Assembly: GCF_901933205.1 (NCBI RefSeq)
Contig: NC_044585.1
Span: 3,720,001-3,784,000 of the forward strand
Origin: Camarhynchus parvulus
Lineage: Eukaryota; Chordata; Aves; Passeriformes; Thraupidae
Length of the DNA stretch: 64,000 bases
Direction: 5' to 3'
Of the stretch, positions 55,801 to 64,000 are shown one piece after another (position 1 is the stretch's first letter; each line of letters starts with the position of its first letter). Both the position numbers and the translations under genes were made by a program. A model generated the notes under the pieces. The model searched no databases and was not told the DNA's origin. It was given only the letters and a program-made list of their open reading frames with translations.

Positions 55801-55808
55801 TGACGTGA
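17984..55808 (+). CDS. GCN1: GCN1, eIF2-alpha kinase activator homologue (58 coding exons)
   Basis: GCN1 is a giant HEAT-repeat protein that binds stalled or collided ribosomes in the cytoplasm and, with GCN20-type partners, activates the kinase GCN2, which phosphorylates eIF2-alpha in the integrated stress response. I traced 58 coding exons from ATG 17984 (MAADTQ) to TGA 55806-55808. Exon lengths sum to 8,013 bases: 2,670 residues plus stop, one short of the 2,671 I recall for the human protein. Every exon junction keeps frame, and no premature stop or indel was found. All introns have AG acceptors; donors are GT except one GC donor after exon 48. Exon coordinates are in the four block entries below. 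The promoter is a CpG island. Start choice: the first ATG, followed by the conserved ISDTLKRFA in exon 2. Confidence 0.97.
18002..19638 (+). other. GCN1: GCN1 intron 1
   Basis: 1.6 kb. The first 370 bases belong to the CpG island. The rest is ordinary intron, with no repeat or exon that I recognise. The GC-rich head gives long open frames on both strands that are composition artefacts. Confidence 0.7.
20434..20822. mobile_element. Solo LTR with 6-bp target duplication in GCN1 intron 3
   Basis: A 389-base segment beginning TGTGGTGG and ending GGCTACA, flanked by the perfect direct repeat AGTAAA (20428-20433 and 20823-20828). It has no internal retroviral genes. The length, TGT...ACA ends and six-base duplication fit a class II (ERVK-like) solo LTR. 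I recognise the sequence style (GTGTTCACAGGGGTCTCAGG near its start, GCACCTGTTGCATTCCACAG near its end) from a family abundant in songbird genomes, which is why I favour a passerine; name not assigned. Confidence 0.88.
29513..38318 (+). CDS. GCN1: GCN1 exons 19-32 (residues 617-1289), with a charged coiled-coil
   Basis: Exons: 29513-29702, 29817-29941, 30245-30423, 30593-30686, 31159-31272, 31432-31630, 32068-32223, 34713-34894, 35161-35241, 35636-35779, 36450-36577, 36757-36946, 37356-37426, 38153-38318. Exons 22-23 (about residues 782-850) encode a highly charged helix with runs such as [14 protein letters not shown], a likely coiled coil; this lies before the eEF3-like core. The following exons return to HEAT-like repeats (for example [13 protein letters not shown] in exon 30). 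Exon 28 is notably GC-rich compared with its neighbours. All junctions are in frame. Confidence 0.95.
32224..34712 (+). other. GCN1: GCN1 intron 25, the longest GCN1 intron here
   Basis: 2.5 kb of AT-rich intron. Apart from the CR1 tail near 34437-34516 I recognise nothing in it. Short open frames here (for example 33531-33830 on the minus strand) look like chance. Confidence 0.65.
34437..34516 (-). mobile_element. CR1 LINE 3'-end fragment in GCN1 intron 25
   Basis: The + strand reads AGAATCACAGAATCATTTAG, then GGCTGGAAAAGACCATTAAG and ATCATCAAGTC, which is the antisense of the well-known avian CR1 3' end, including its short terminal repeat (ATTCTGTG-type) on the minus strand. Only about 80 bases survive. 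Confidence 0.88.
39266..47184 (+). CDS. GCN1: GCN1 exons 33-48 (residues 1290-2131), eEF3-like HEAT core
   Basis: Exons: 39266-39460, 39644-39890, 40352-40473, 40781-40895, 41357-41536, 41869-42089, 42765-42833, 42961-43099, 43208-43404, 43760-43902, 44675-44792, 44954-45169, 45503-45667, 46079-46240, 46699-46791, 47041-47184. This is the best conserved part of GCN1 and resembles the HEAT domain of fungal eEF3, the region linked to ribosome and GCN20 contact. Clear HEAT signatures include [16 protein letters not shown] (exons 35-36) and [17 protein letters not shown] (exon 40). Exon 36 uses a rare GAG acceptor. Exon 48 is followed by GCAAGT, so its intron is of the GC-AG type. Confidence 0.96.
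48151..55808 (+). CDS. GCN1: GCN1 exons 49-58 (residues 2132-2670), GCN2-binding region and C-terminus
   Basis: Exons: 48151-48420, 48533-48646, 49162-49392, 49986-50179, 50748-50862, 51843-51939, 52789-52937, 53534-53638, 54907-55125, 55683-55808. In yeast the matching region binds the RWD domain of GCN2, with an essential arginine; I infer that exons 49-54 hold the equivalent, without assigning the residue. HEAT-like helices continue to the end ([17 protein letters not shown] in exon 52). The protein ends [10 protein letters not shown], the usual vertebrate ending. Exon 56 has a weak AAG acceptor. Stop is TGA at 55806-55808. Confidence 0.96.
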
Positions 55809-56395
55809 TAAAGCTCCCGAAGACCAGGAAACACTGAACCAACCGCTGCATCAGCATTTCAACTCCAACACCTATTATAAATGTTTTCATTTTTGAAAAT
55901 GTTAATTCTGATGGGATTTCATGAAAAGGACTCCCAGAGAGTATTTTAGTATCAAGTATACCAGAATAGCCTTAATTAGACCCACACTAGATGAAAATTA
56001 AAAATTTGGTCCCCTTTTTGAAACAGATAATGCGCAAGAGACAGACATACTAACCACTGGTCAGCTGTGGCCAATTGTGAGATGTGGCTAGAGCACATCA
56101 GGCTTAATCTCTGTTGACAACTATTTCCTTTCCAGGGTCTGTGCATAAACTCCACTACTGGAGGTGTTGTTGGTTTTTGCACACACCCTGGGAGGCAGGA
56201 ATAGGACTCAGTGAAAGTTCAGTTGTATTGTTTCTGTGTACTGCTAACTTGCTGCTTGTGACGGTTCTGAAGACTGAAAATCCCTGTAAAACGAAGTATT
56301 TAAAATAGCCTTAGAAATCACAGATGCGAAAGGGGGATTAAATGCAGTCTGTTTAGAGAAGGAACATTTAATAAAGGCTCTGACTTTGATCCTTC
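55809..56395 (+). other. GCN1: GCN1 3' UTR
   Basis: About 590 bases to just past AATAAA at 56370-56375, followed by a T-rich stretch that suits cleavage. A further AATAAA near 57,635 could serve a longer form, but nothing else points to it. Confidence 0.75.
56370..56375 (+). terminator. GCN1: GCN1 poly(A) signal AATAAA
   Basis: First canonical AATAAA after the GCN1 stop, 562 bases downstream, with a T-rich tract (GTTCTTTTTAC) about 30 bases later. Confidence 0.8.
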
Positions 56396-59300
56396 TGATG
56401 TAAACTGTTCTTTTTACAAATTCATTTGTCAACAAACTGTGATTTACTTTTCAGACCTGTTTATTCTAGGGCATACAGTTTGTAGAGTGGACAGTGCTGT
56501 GATCTGTGAAAACCTTTTGCAGAACTGAGGCAATACAGGTTTTAAAGCCAAGCCAGAACTGACATTTAATGAAATTTGTAAATAATTTCTCCTGTTAATT
56601 TCCAAAGTATTTTTGACTACAGACAGCTTTTTAGTTACCCAACTCACAAAAAGTCCTTTGTATTTATGTCTTCAAAAGCTTCACAAAATACCTGGCATTA
56701 GGTCTTTTGGTCAATGAGTTGTGCTGCTCCAAGAAAGTCTTTTATTTTACCTGGCCACATATATCTCTCTTGAAAAAAAAAATCAATTTACTAGTAGCTT
56801 TGATGTCACTTGATGGAAATACTGAAAATCTTGTTGCAGAATACAGATTTTTAGAAGGCTAAATGAGCTTTACGTTTCATGTAGAGCAATAGTTACGTGA
56901 GCCTTACCTATTTTATGAAACTCACAGAAGCTGGTTGCACCTGAGAAGACAGAGCACTAAGATTTGTTATTTTATGTGGGTGGGGTGTGTGTGTGTGTGT
57001 AACCTTCCTTGCTTGTAACTCTGGATGGCTCAAACCACGATGATGGGAGAACACAATACACATAAAATTGGAGAGCATGAGGTGGAACCCCATGGGAACA
57101 CACATTCTGCTAGAAGAAATTTTCTGATTGTTATGGCAGTAGCAGCAAACACAGGAACATTTTTATCATATTCATGCCTCAAACAGCAAGATACAATCGT
57201 GAGCAGGTAGTTGGCAGTGCTGTGGTTTGTTCTGGTCAGAAGTACAAAAATCTGACAAAAGGTTCTTGGTGCTGTGTCAGTTCCCAGCCTGTGGTGTAGC
57301 ATCCTGACACCAGATTTGCTGTAGGAGTTAGTGGAAGGAACTTGGGAAATCAGCTATTTTACCCTGTACCTAGGCTCAGCTCCCACTAAACCATTCCTAG
57401 CTGACTGCCCCACAATTGTTCATACAGCTTTATAGGATGGAGATTCCATAACCTCTCATTGCCATCTATTTTGTTATATGAACTTACCAGACTGTCAGAA
57501 CTTACCTCACGTCTGAAGAAAAAGTTTTCCTTGCTGCTACTTGAGTCCATTGCTGCTTGTCCTGTTCCCACAGACATTGAAAATAGTTCATTTTTGCAGC
57601 AACTGCATCATCACTTCAGTGTCCTCACCCCTGGATGAAATAAATTTAGATTTTCTATGTATTTCCTTAGAGATTTCTATGTTTTCTAAACTTACACTGC
57701 TGCCCCTCATGTTGGTTTCATTCTGACACCTCCTTGCCTCAAGGTGGCCACTGCTGGCCCAGGTCTCCTGGGAAGCTGTTTTGCAAGCCCCACACAACAA
57801 ACTCAGTTGTCCACCCCAGGTCTGGGTATTCCTTTGTTGCAACACCACCATGTCGTGGACACGTTTAGTTTGTGATCAGCTATGAAGCCAAGCTACAAAA
57901 TGGCTCTTTAGTTAATTATCTCTAATCTTGTATTTATGCATTGGACGTGTTTCTACAAAACTGCAGTGCTTCCCAGTTGGTCTGATGGAAATTGTGTTCT
58001 ATTCATCACATTTAGCTGCATTCTGAAGGTGGGTTTTAATTCTGATTTTTGCCTTTCAAAATACTTGCAAATCTGAAATAATCTTAAAACTACATATTTT
58101 GCACTGAGTTGGTAATACTCAAGAGTGAAAAGTCAGCTAAATGCTCTTAAAGATTTGGCAGCTTGGGGCACTAGAATGAGTTTAACCTGTGATGAATTAG
58201 TTGTGCTTTGGGATCCCAGGAACGGCAGTTAAACCATGCAATGCAAAAACCTCTGCCTTGAAACATGTACAAAATTTGATGCCACTCAAAGCCTACTAAG
58301 TAGGTGTCAAAAATCTCAGTGATTGTACTGGAATCACTCACTCCATCACTGCAGCCAGGAAGGAATGAAAAAATGGCAAGTTTTGGTGAAGAATGGCTGT
58401 TTGAGCTCTTGATCACGGGCACCTTGGCTTATTCTGATTCCAATTGATGCTCCACATGGGAAAAGAAAATTATAGGTAAATGAAGCCTTTTATTCACTTG
58501 TTCATTTCAGCCAATAAGATATTCTGTTATTTTGATGATTTGTATTTCCAGCTTAGGTAGCAGCAAGTGAAAAACTCATTCATCTTCCCAAACAGCACCT
58601 GAATTTCTGTACTAAGCTGTTGTTCCTGAGAGGGAGGAGTAAAAGGTAGGAGCTCACTTGCACTTGTGGAGAATATGCTGATTTTTCAGTCACAGGGAAA
58701 CACTCTATTTGGATTTTGATAGCTACTTTTGCTAAACTATTTCTACACTGCAGTATTAATATATCAGAGATAAAATACCCATAATTTTTGCCACAACATT
58801 AGATCTGATAAATTGATTGTACCAACTTGGAGACTAAAGAATTAATTTTTTTCTCTAATTTCAAATGTCTTAAAAATACCAGTTGTCAGTAAAAGATAAT
58901 TTTTCCCTACAACTGATGGTAATAACATCTTTGAACTGTCAAGCAGCTGTCTCTGAGTGACAGCTGAACTATGTGTATTTCAAGAAGATAAAAAAATAAT
59001 TTATGAGAGAAGTTTAAATTTACAAGGTGCCAAAAACTACAATGGAAGAGAGACAAATGTAAAAGCATAAAATATTCAAATATTTTGATTTTTTTTTGAT
59101 TAGTCACAATTCTTACTGTCCATTTTATTTGGTAACATCATGACGCTTCACACTTTTCACATGATGAAGTTTCATGAGCTTAAAAATAGAAGTAATAGCA
59201 GTCACTGTCATTTTGGGTTTGAGCTGGTGGTTTGTGTGCTGGGTTCAAGGATTTCCCTGCAGCTACAGTGTCCTCAGTTACTCTGGTGGTGCTGGGCTGC

Positions 59301-60250
59301 CCCAGTGCTTGTCTGGGGTGAGTGATATATCTATATATCTATATATGTGGTGTATGAGTTGCAGAGTGAATGTGAGCTGAAGGTCACATGGGTGGATTCC
59401 ATGATGTGAGGACCTTGGTGAGGCGAACTTTGAAAACCATAATATGTTTTTCAAGGTTAAGATTAAGAAAGGTTTGTAATTAAGTGAAACATGACCCACT
59501 AGACCAGGTTGCTCCAGTCCCCACCCAGCCTGGCCTTGGACACATCCAGGGATGGGGCAGCCACAGCTTCTCTGGGCAACCTGTGCCAGGGCCTCACCAC
59601 CCTCACAGGGAACAATTTAATCCTAATACAGACTCATTTATGATCTGTAACAATCCAAGTTATTCAGTGCTAATATACCTCTTCCCATCTGGATGACAAT
59701 GCATGTTAGTAACAGGTTTCCTTAAATAATTCAACTTGATCTCAGGAGTTCAAGTACCAGTGAGAATGTTTAAGAAAAATTAATTAGAGAAAACCCCAGC
59801 ACTTTCCTTGTTCCATGTCTCCACTTAGAAGTGGCAATCACCTAAAAAGTGACTATAGTCTGGCAGAATTTGTGTAGTCAATGTCTGCGCAGCTGATAAC
59901 AAAATCACTCAGGCTGCTGGGAGTGCTTTGGAACTGCAGATGTGGCTGGGGGCGGTGCAAACACAGCTGCTGCTGGGCTTGAGGTCAAGGCCCTTCCCGA
60001 GCCATACACAGGCACATCTCTGGATTAAAAACCCCAGGCATTCCATTTCAGACTGGCCTGACTTGCCAGGCCTGTGACACACACCTGGGCACTTCCTATC
60101 ACTGCTGTGGGGCTCCTCACCTGCGGCTTGGGCTGCGCTGGGAACTGTTCCTGTACCTACACAAATCGCTCCTTTGGAGCGGAGCTGGGACTGCTGCGGC
60201 TCCCTCACGCCTCTGACACTTTCCTGGGGGCAGCGTCCCTTTCTGCCGCG
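56396..60250. other. Intergenic region between GCN1 and RAB35
   Basis: 3.9 kb, AT-rich, no coding gene recognised on either strand. It holds a short GT repeat (about 56,984-57,001), a TATATC-type microsatellite (about 59,327-59,348) and a CR1 fragment (separate entry). From about 59,940 the GC content begins to rise toward the RAB35 CpG island. Confidence 0.7.
59494..59629 (-). mobile_element. CR1 LINE fragment, intergenic
   Basis: The + strand reads CCACTAGACCAGGTTGCTCC, then CAGCCTGGCCTTGGACAC, ATCCAGGGATGGGGCAGCC, TCTCTGGGCAACCTGTGCC and CTCACCACCCTCACAG. This is the antisense of the typical avian CR1 3' region in the expected order. The piece lacks the terminal repeat end. Confidence 0.93.
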
Positions 60251-60279
60251 TCCTCACACGAGCACCTACGGGAACTGGG

Positions 60280-60960
60280 GGGGAAGCACACGCCCGACGG
60301 CGGTCTGTCGGTGGCTGGGCACAGGGGGGAGGACAGGGTTCCCGCGGAGGGGAAGCGGGGAGCGGCGGGAGGCTGAGGGGGGCTGAGGGCGGCCGGTCCC
60401 TCACGCTCCCGCCATGGCCGCCGGCGCGCGCCGCCCGCCTCAACCGCCACCCCTCGCGCGCAGGCGCGGGCGCGTGAGGGCGCGGCCGTTTTCCCGCGCA
60501 GCCGCGCGCGGGCGGGGCGGGGCCGGCGCAGGCGCGGCGGCGCAGCTGGCGGCCGCGTGGCGGCGGCCCGGCGCATGCGCGGCGGCGGCCCCGCTGTCAG
60601 TTCCGGCTGTTTGTCCGGGAAGTGGCTCCGGCCGGAGCCGCCGCCGCCCCCGCCCCCCCGCCCGCTCCGCCGCCCGCGGCCGCGCCCCCGGCCATGGCCC
60701 GGGACTACGACCACCTCTTCAAGCTGCTCATCATCGGCGACAGCGGTGAGCGCGGGCGGCACGGCCCGGGGGCGTGGGTAGGCCGCTGGCGGGGTGGCCG
60801 CCCCTCGGGCCGTGAGGGGCCGGAGTGCGGCGGCGGGGCCGGAGCCGGGGCGGGCGGCGCGGGGGAGCCGGGGACGGGCGGCCTCCTCCGCCCGGGGCAG
60901 CCGCGGCGTTGTGCTGCCGGCGCCGCGATGCGGGGCTGAGCCGGGACCCCGCGCTGTGCG
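60280..60960 (+). promoter_or_regulatory. RAB35: RAB35 CpG-island promoter with NRF1 site
   Basis: Extremely CpG-rich, no TATA box. A perfect palindromic NRF1 site, GCGCATGCGC, stands at 60571-60580, 114 bases before the start codon, and a GGGCGGGGCGGGG Sp1-type run at about 60,510-60,523. Transcription probably starts at several points between the NRF1 site and the ATG; this is inferred from motif positions. Confidence 0.75.
60694..60745 (+). CDS. RAB35: RAB35 first coding exon
   Basis: RAB35 is a small GTPase of the plasma membrane and endosomes, acting in fast recycling, cytokinesis and actin control. The 52-base exon encodes MARDYDHLFKLLIIGDS plus the first base of a Gly codon, then a GT donor (GTGAGC) at 60746. 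This is the usual RAB35 start. The intron interrupts the P-loop (GxxxxGKS): GDS and the first base of the next Gly codon are here, and the rest with the GKS must be in exon 2. No exon 2 was found up to 64,000, so the gene is cut by the window end. Closely related RAB1-type proteins begin differently, which supports RAB35. Confidence 0.93.
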
Positions 60961-63900
60961 TGAATGGCGGGGCGCGTTCGCTTGGGCTTCGGGAGGTTTT
61001 ATCTGATAAACCTGCGGAACTGGCTACCGCAGGATATTATGGTAAATAGCTTGGCTGGGTTTGGGAAAAGGCAGATTAGACACGTAGAAGCCAGGACAGC
61101 ACCGGCAGTGCTGCCGGCATCAACCTTGGCGAGCGCATGTTTTGACGGCGCCCACTAATCTGTTGCTGGGATGGGCAGGGAATTCCCTTCCCCTGTGACA
61201 GGATCGATGGGAAGGGCTGGCTGCCCTAAGGACTGTTGTTTCCAGTGTGGCAGCTAGTACGTTTTAACAGTCATTATTATCTTAATTATTATTCCTTAAG
61301 ACTTTTTTTGTGCTTCAGCGTGAAGTCTCAGTTCTAGAGTTCCTTATTTTTTTAAAATGAATCCTGGAAGAGCTGGTAGCTTTATGTGCTTCTTGTTATA
61401 GCATAGGATGCGTATATCCAAAAAGAGGAGATAAAGGTGTAGTTTGAGGTTTTTTTGAAAATAGACCTTTAAATACTTCAGCAACCTCAGAAACTTCTGG
61501 AGGGCTGAGCGTGTGAACTGTGCCAGTGTCTGGTGCTTTGGTCTGGGTGCACAGGGATTGAGGCTGGGAGGATCGCTGCCGTCGGTGCAGCTCCGTGTTG
61601 GTAGCACTCCAGCAGCTTACAGCTGAATTTCCATAAACTGGAGAAGGGTGCATCCACCCTCCTCTTTTAACAGAGGTGTGGTCCTTGGGGCGGCAGGTCC
61701 CGGCATGCAGCGAGGCACAGCTCTTGATGAAAGGCTAATGTTGCACGATCTTGGCAGTTGTCACCTTCAGAAGCTTTAGCTTCATGCAAAAAAATTGTTT
61801 TTTCTACACTAAACTGTGTCTGCATGAAGGGATCTAAGGAGGGAGACAGGACAACAGCTTCAGAGCAGCTTAAACCCCAGGCAGTTCTGGGAGCCTTGGA
61901 TTATTACAAGCAAATGCTGCATTCTGAGTAGAGCAGTGGCTCTGTTGGTTGCTGATGAGTTCCAAAACTGTTCAGGCAAGATAAACAGGATGGTGAAAAC
62001 TCTGAGGAAGACTTCTCATTTTAAACAATTAAATAAATTTTGTCAGCCCGCTCTTCTTGAGCAAAATCCCTGTAGTGTATCCAGTGAAAGGAGTGCTGTG
62101 CGAATTGTCAGGCTGCCTGTGGTTCTCTGCTGTAGTTAAATCTCACTATGTAGTTTGACTATTGAGTTTTCTTTGGTTTTGTTTTTGCTAACCCCAACAG
62201 GATGGCTTTGTCCCTGCTTACATGAAACAGTTTGCTTGCCTTGTTTATTGACATTTATTCCCTGCAATAGGAAGTGGACTGTTACTGGATAGGATAATTC
62301 TGTCTCATCTGCTTTCCCCTGTATGCAAATCTGTCAGAGGGCTAGTAGGTTTGTGTGTTTTTAGAACAGGTCATCTTGAAAAGCTGCTGGTGATTTCAGC
62401 TGTGCCAGATATTTAAAAATAATACAGATGATCTGTGCTTTGCATCTGCTTCTTTAATTCACTCTACCATTCAGTAAAATCTGGGTCTTAAAATCTTGTC
62501 TGACACTGAAATATACTTTTGATTTTAATTGTACACAGTCAATAGGCCTTTTTTATTTGTTTGTTTTATTTCGTTTTGCTGTCTTCAAGAAGCTGAGGGC
62601 CCTGCAAGCCTTCTCTTCAGATCTTCAAACAGCTCTGTGTGGGAAGTGTGGGGTCACCCGGAGTGTGGTTTCTCTCTGTGTGAACAGTGTGGGTCAGAGG
62701 CAGGGTTTGTTTGGTGAGATCGTTGTCACTGGGAGCATGCAGAACTTCCTGAGTTCGGGAGCTTTCTTCTCTCTGGAAGCTGCCAGCCTGCTGGGAGCTG
62801 TGCAGCTTGTGCAGTGGAGGCAGCGTGACAGAGCAGTGTCATGTGCAGCTCTGCAGCATGGCCCAGGGCTGCCTGAGCTCGGACATGCTGCTGTGGTCTG
62901 ACAGGTCTGTGGCTTCTGGCACCTTCTTGCCTTTCACTGAGCTGGAGGCCAAGGCTGCCTGGTCAAGAAGCACAGCACTTGCTGCTGAAACATCCTTGTT
63001 TTCTCTTAATTTCTTACTTTTTCATAATTGACCGGTATTTTCAGAGCTTTAATTCTTGCTAAATAACCAGTCCTCTGAAGTACAGGAACTGCTCTGCTGC
63101 CTTTTTTGAGCTCATTGATGTATTGATTATATGCATGCTGTAACTTTGTATTTTTTAGTCCCTTTCCTGTTTTCCTCTTTAGCTTGGTAGCAGTGAGGAG
63201 TGAGCATGGCTTCTCCAGATGGCTGGTGCTTTGAACTCTTTGCAAATGAGACCTGGCTTACTGTAATCATGCAGATTTTTAGGCTGGTTTTTATTTTTTG
63301 TTGGTAGCTGTTGTCACATGCCAGCAGCTGAGAACTACTGGACTTCTGCATAGCCTTTGCATAGGTCTTCCATTAAGAAGAACTTGCAAGTTATACATCA
63401 TCAAAATAATTACCTTGGATAACTTCTACCTGAAAAGATTTAATAGATAATTACCTCAGTGCAGTTGAATTTCCTATTCATGCCATAGCAGATTTATTTT
63501 GGGGAGGAAGGGTCATTAACAGCAGAGATGTTATGCAGAGATAACAACCTGGAGGCATTTAGATACCCAGATTCCCTTGGGTGGGTGTGCAGGAATGAGT
63601 TTCTTACAGCTCTTGTCTGAAGCACTGTGAAAAATGCTTCCCTGCAACAGGGTGTGATCAGGGTGCAAACAATCACTTATGGAAAACCTGGATGAAGAGC
63701 TACTCAAAGCATTTAGAGGAATGTTTCATGGAACATTTTGGCAACAGGGACAGCTTCAGAAAGGTGTGTGTCCTTTCTGTGAGATGTGGAACAAGGCTGT
63801 TTCAGACAGCAGTACAGGACAGTGATTCCCAATTCCTGTTTAGGCTCCTGTTAGACTGTGGCCATGCTAATGTGAGCTTTGTAGTACCGAGCCCTGTGTG

Positions 63901-64000
63901 ATTGTCAGAGCAGTCCAAATTCCACACGGAATGGGAGGTAGGCAGTGCTGTTACTGACGTCACACATGGTGTGCAAGTGGAATTCAACAGTGCTGAATTC
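60746..64000 (+). other. RAB35: RAB35 intron 1 (incomplete)
   Basis: At least 3.25 kb. The first 250 bases are CpG-island. I looked for the continuation of the P-loop (Val-Gly-Lys-Ser-Ser) after an AG in phase 1 and did not find it. Open frames such as 62557-62901 have no Rab-like or other recognisable content. Confidence 0.7.

Noticed and set aside
60205..60762. 185-codon minus-strand open frame over the RAB35 promoter
   Set aside because: Low-complexity Gly/Arg/Pro product caused by CpG-rich DNA, antisense to RAB35 exon 1.
62557..62901. Open frame in RAB35 intron 1 considered as RAB35 exon 2
   Set aside because: Does not contain the expected Val-Gly-Lys-Ser-Ser P-loop continuation or any Rab motif.

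Overview
This window is nuclear DNA from a bird, most likely a songbird. It carries four protein-coding genes in a row, all on the + strand: PXN (3' part), RPLP0 (complete), GCN1 (complete) and RAB35 (first exon only). The same four genes sit side by side on human chromosome 12q24. The bird assignment rests on CR1 LINE fragments of the avian type, two short solo LTRs resembling families I associate with passerine genomes, compact introns, and protein sequences very close to other vertebrates. The songbird part is inference.

Region by region: 1-13,556 is the 3' part of PXN (paxillin). It holds three large in-frame candidate cassette exons (582-3627), the exon with LD5 and the start of LIM1 (6440-6610), four more LIM exons ending in a stop at 10463, and a 3.1 kb 3' UTR that carries relics of the ancient SINE MIR. 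A CTCF-like motif lies in the roughly 300 bp gap before RPLP0. 13,850-17,615 is RPLP0, with a TATA box, CCAAT boxes, a 5' TOP start, eight exons (the first non-coding), a CR1 fragment and a solo LTR. Its third exon carries one extra base that breaks the frame; I think this is a sequence error. 17,984-55,808 is GCN1. I traced all 58 coding exons; they join without a frame break into 2,670 codons plus a stop. 56,400-60,300 is intergenic. 60,694-60,745 is the first coding exon of RAB35 in a strong CpG island, and the rest of the window is its intron 1.

The genes share no pathway as an operon would. PXN is a focal-adhesion scaffold, RPLP0 the base of the ribosomal stalk, GCN1 the ribosome-bound sensor that activates GCN2, and RAB35 an endosomal GTPase. 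RPLP0 and GCN1 do meet biologically, since GCN1/GCN2 signalling involves the ribosomal P-stalk, and they lie less than 400 bp apart. The clearest oddities are the RPLP0 frameshift, a solo LTR inserted nine bases behind a GCN1 splice donor, GC-AG introns, and the large paxillin cassette exons with a possible dynein light chain site. I found no new multi-gene system.
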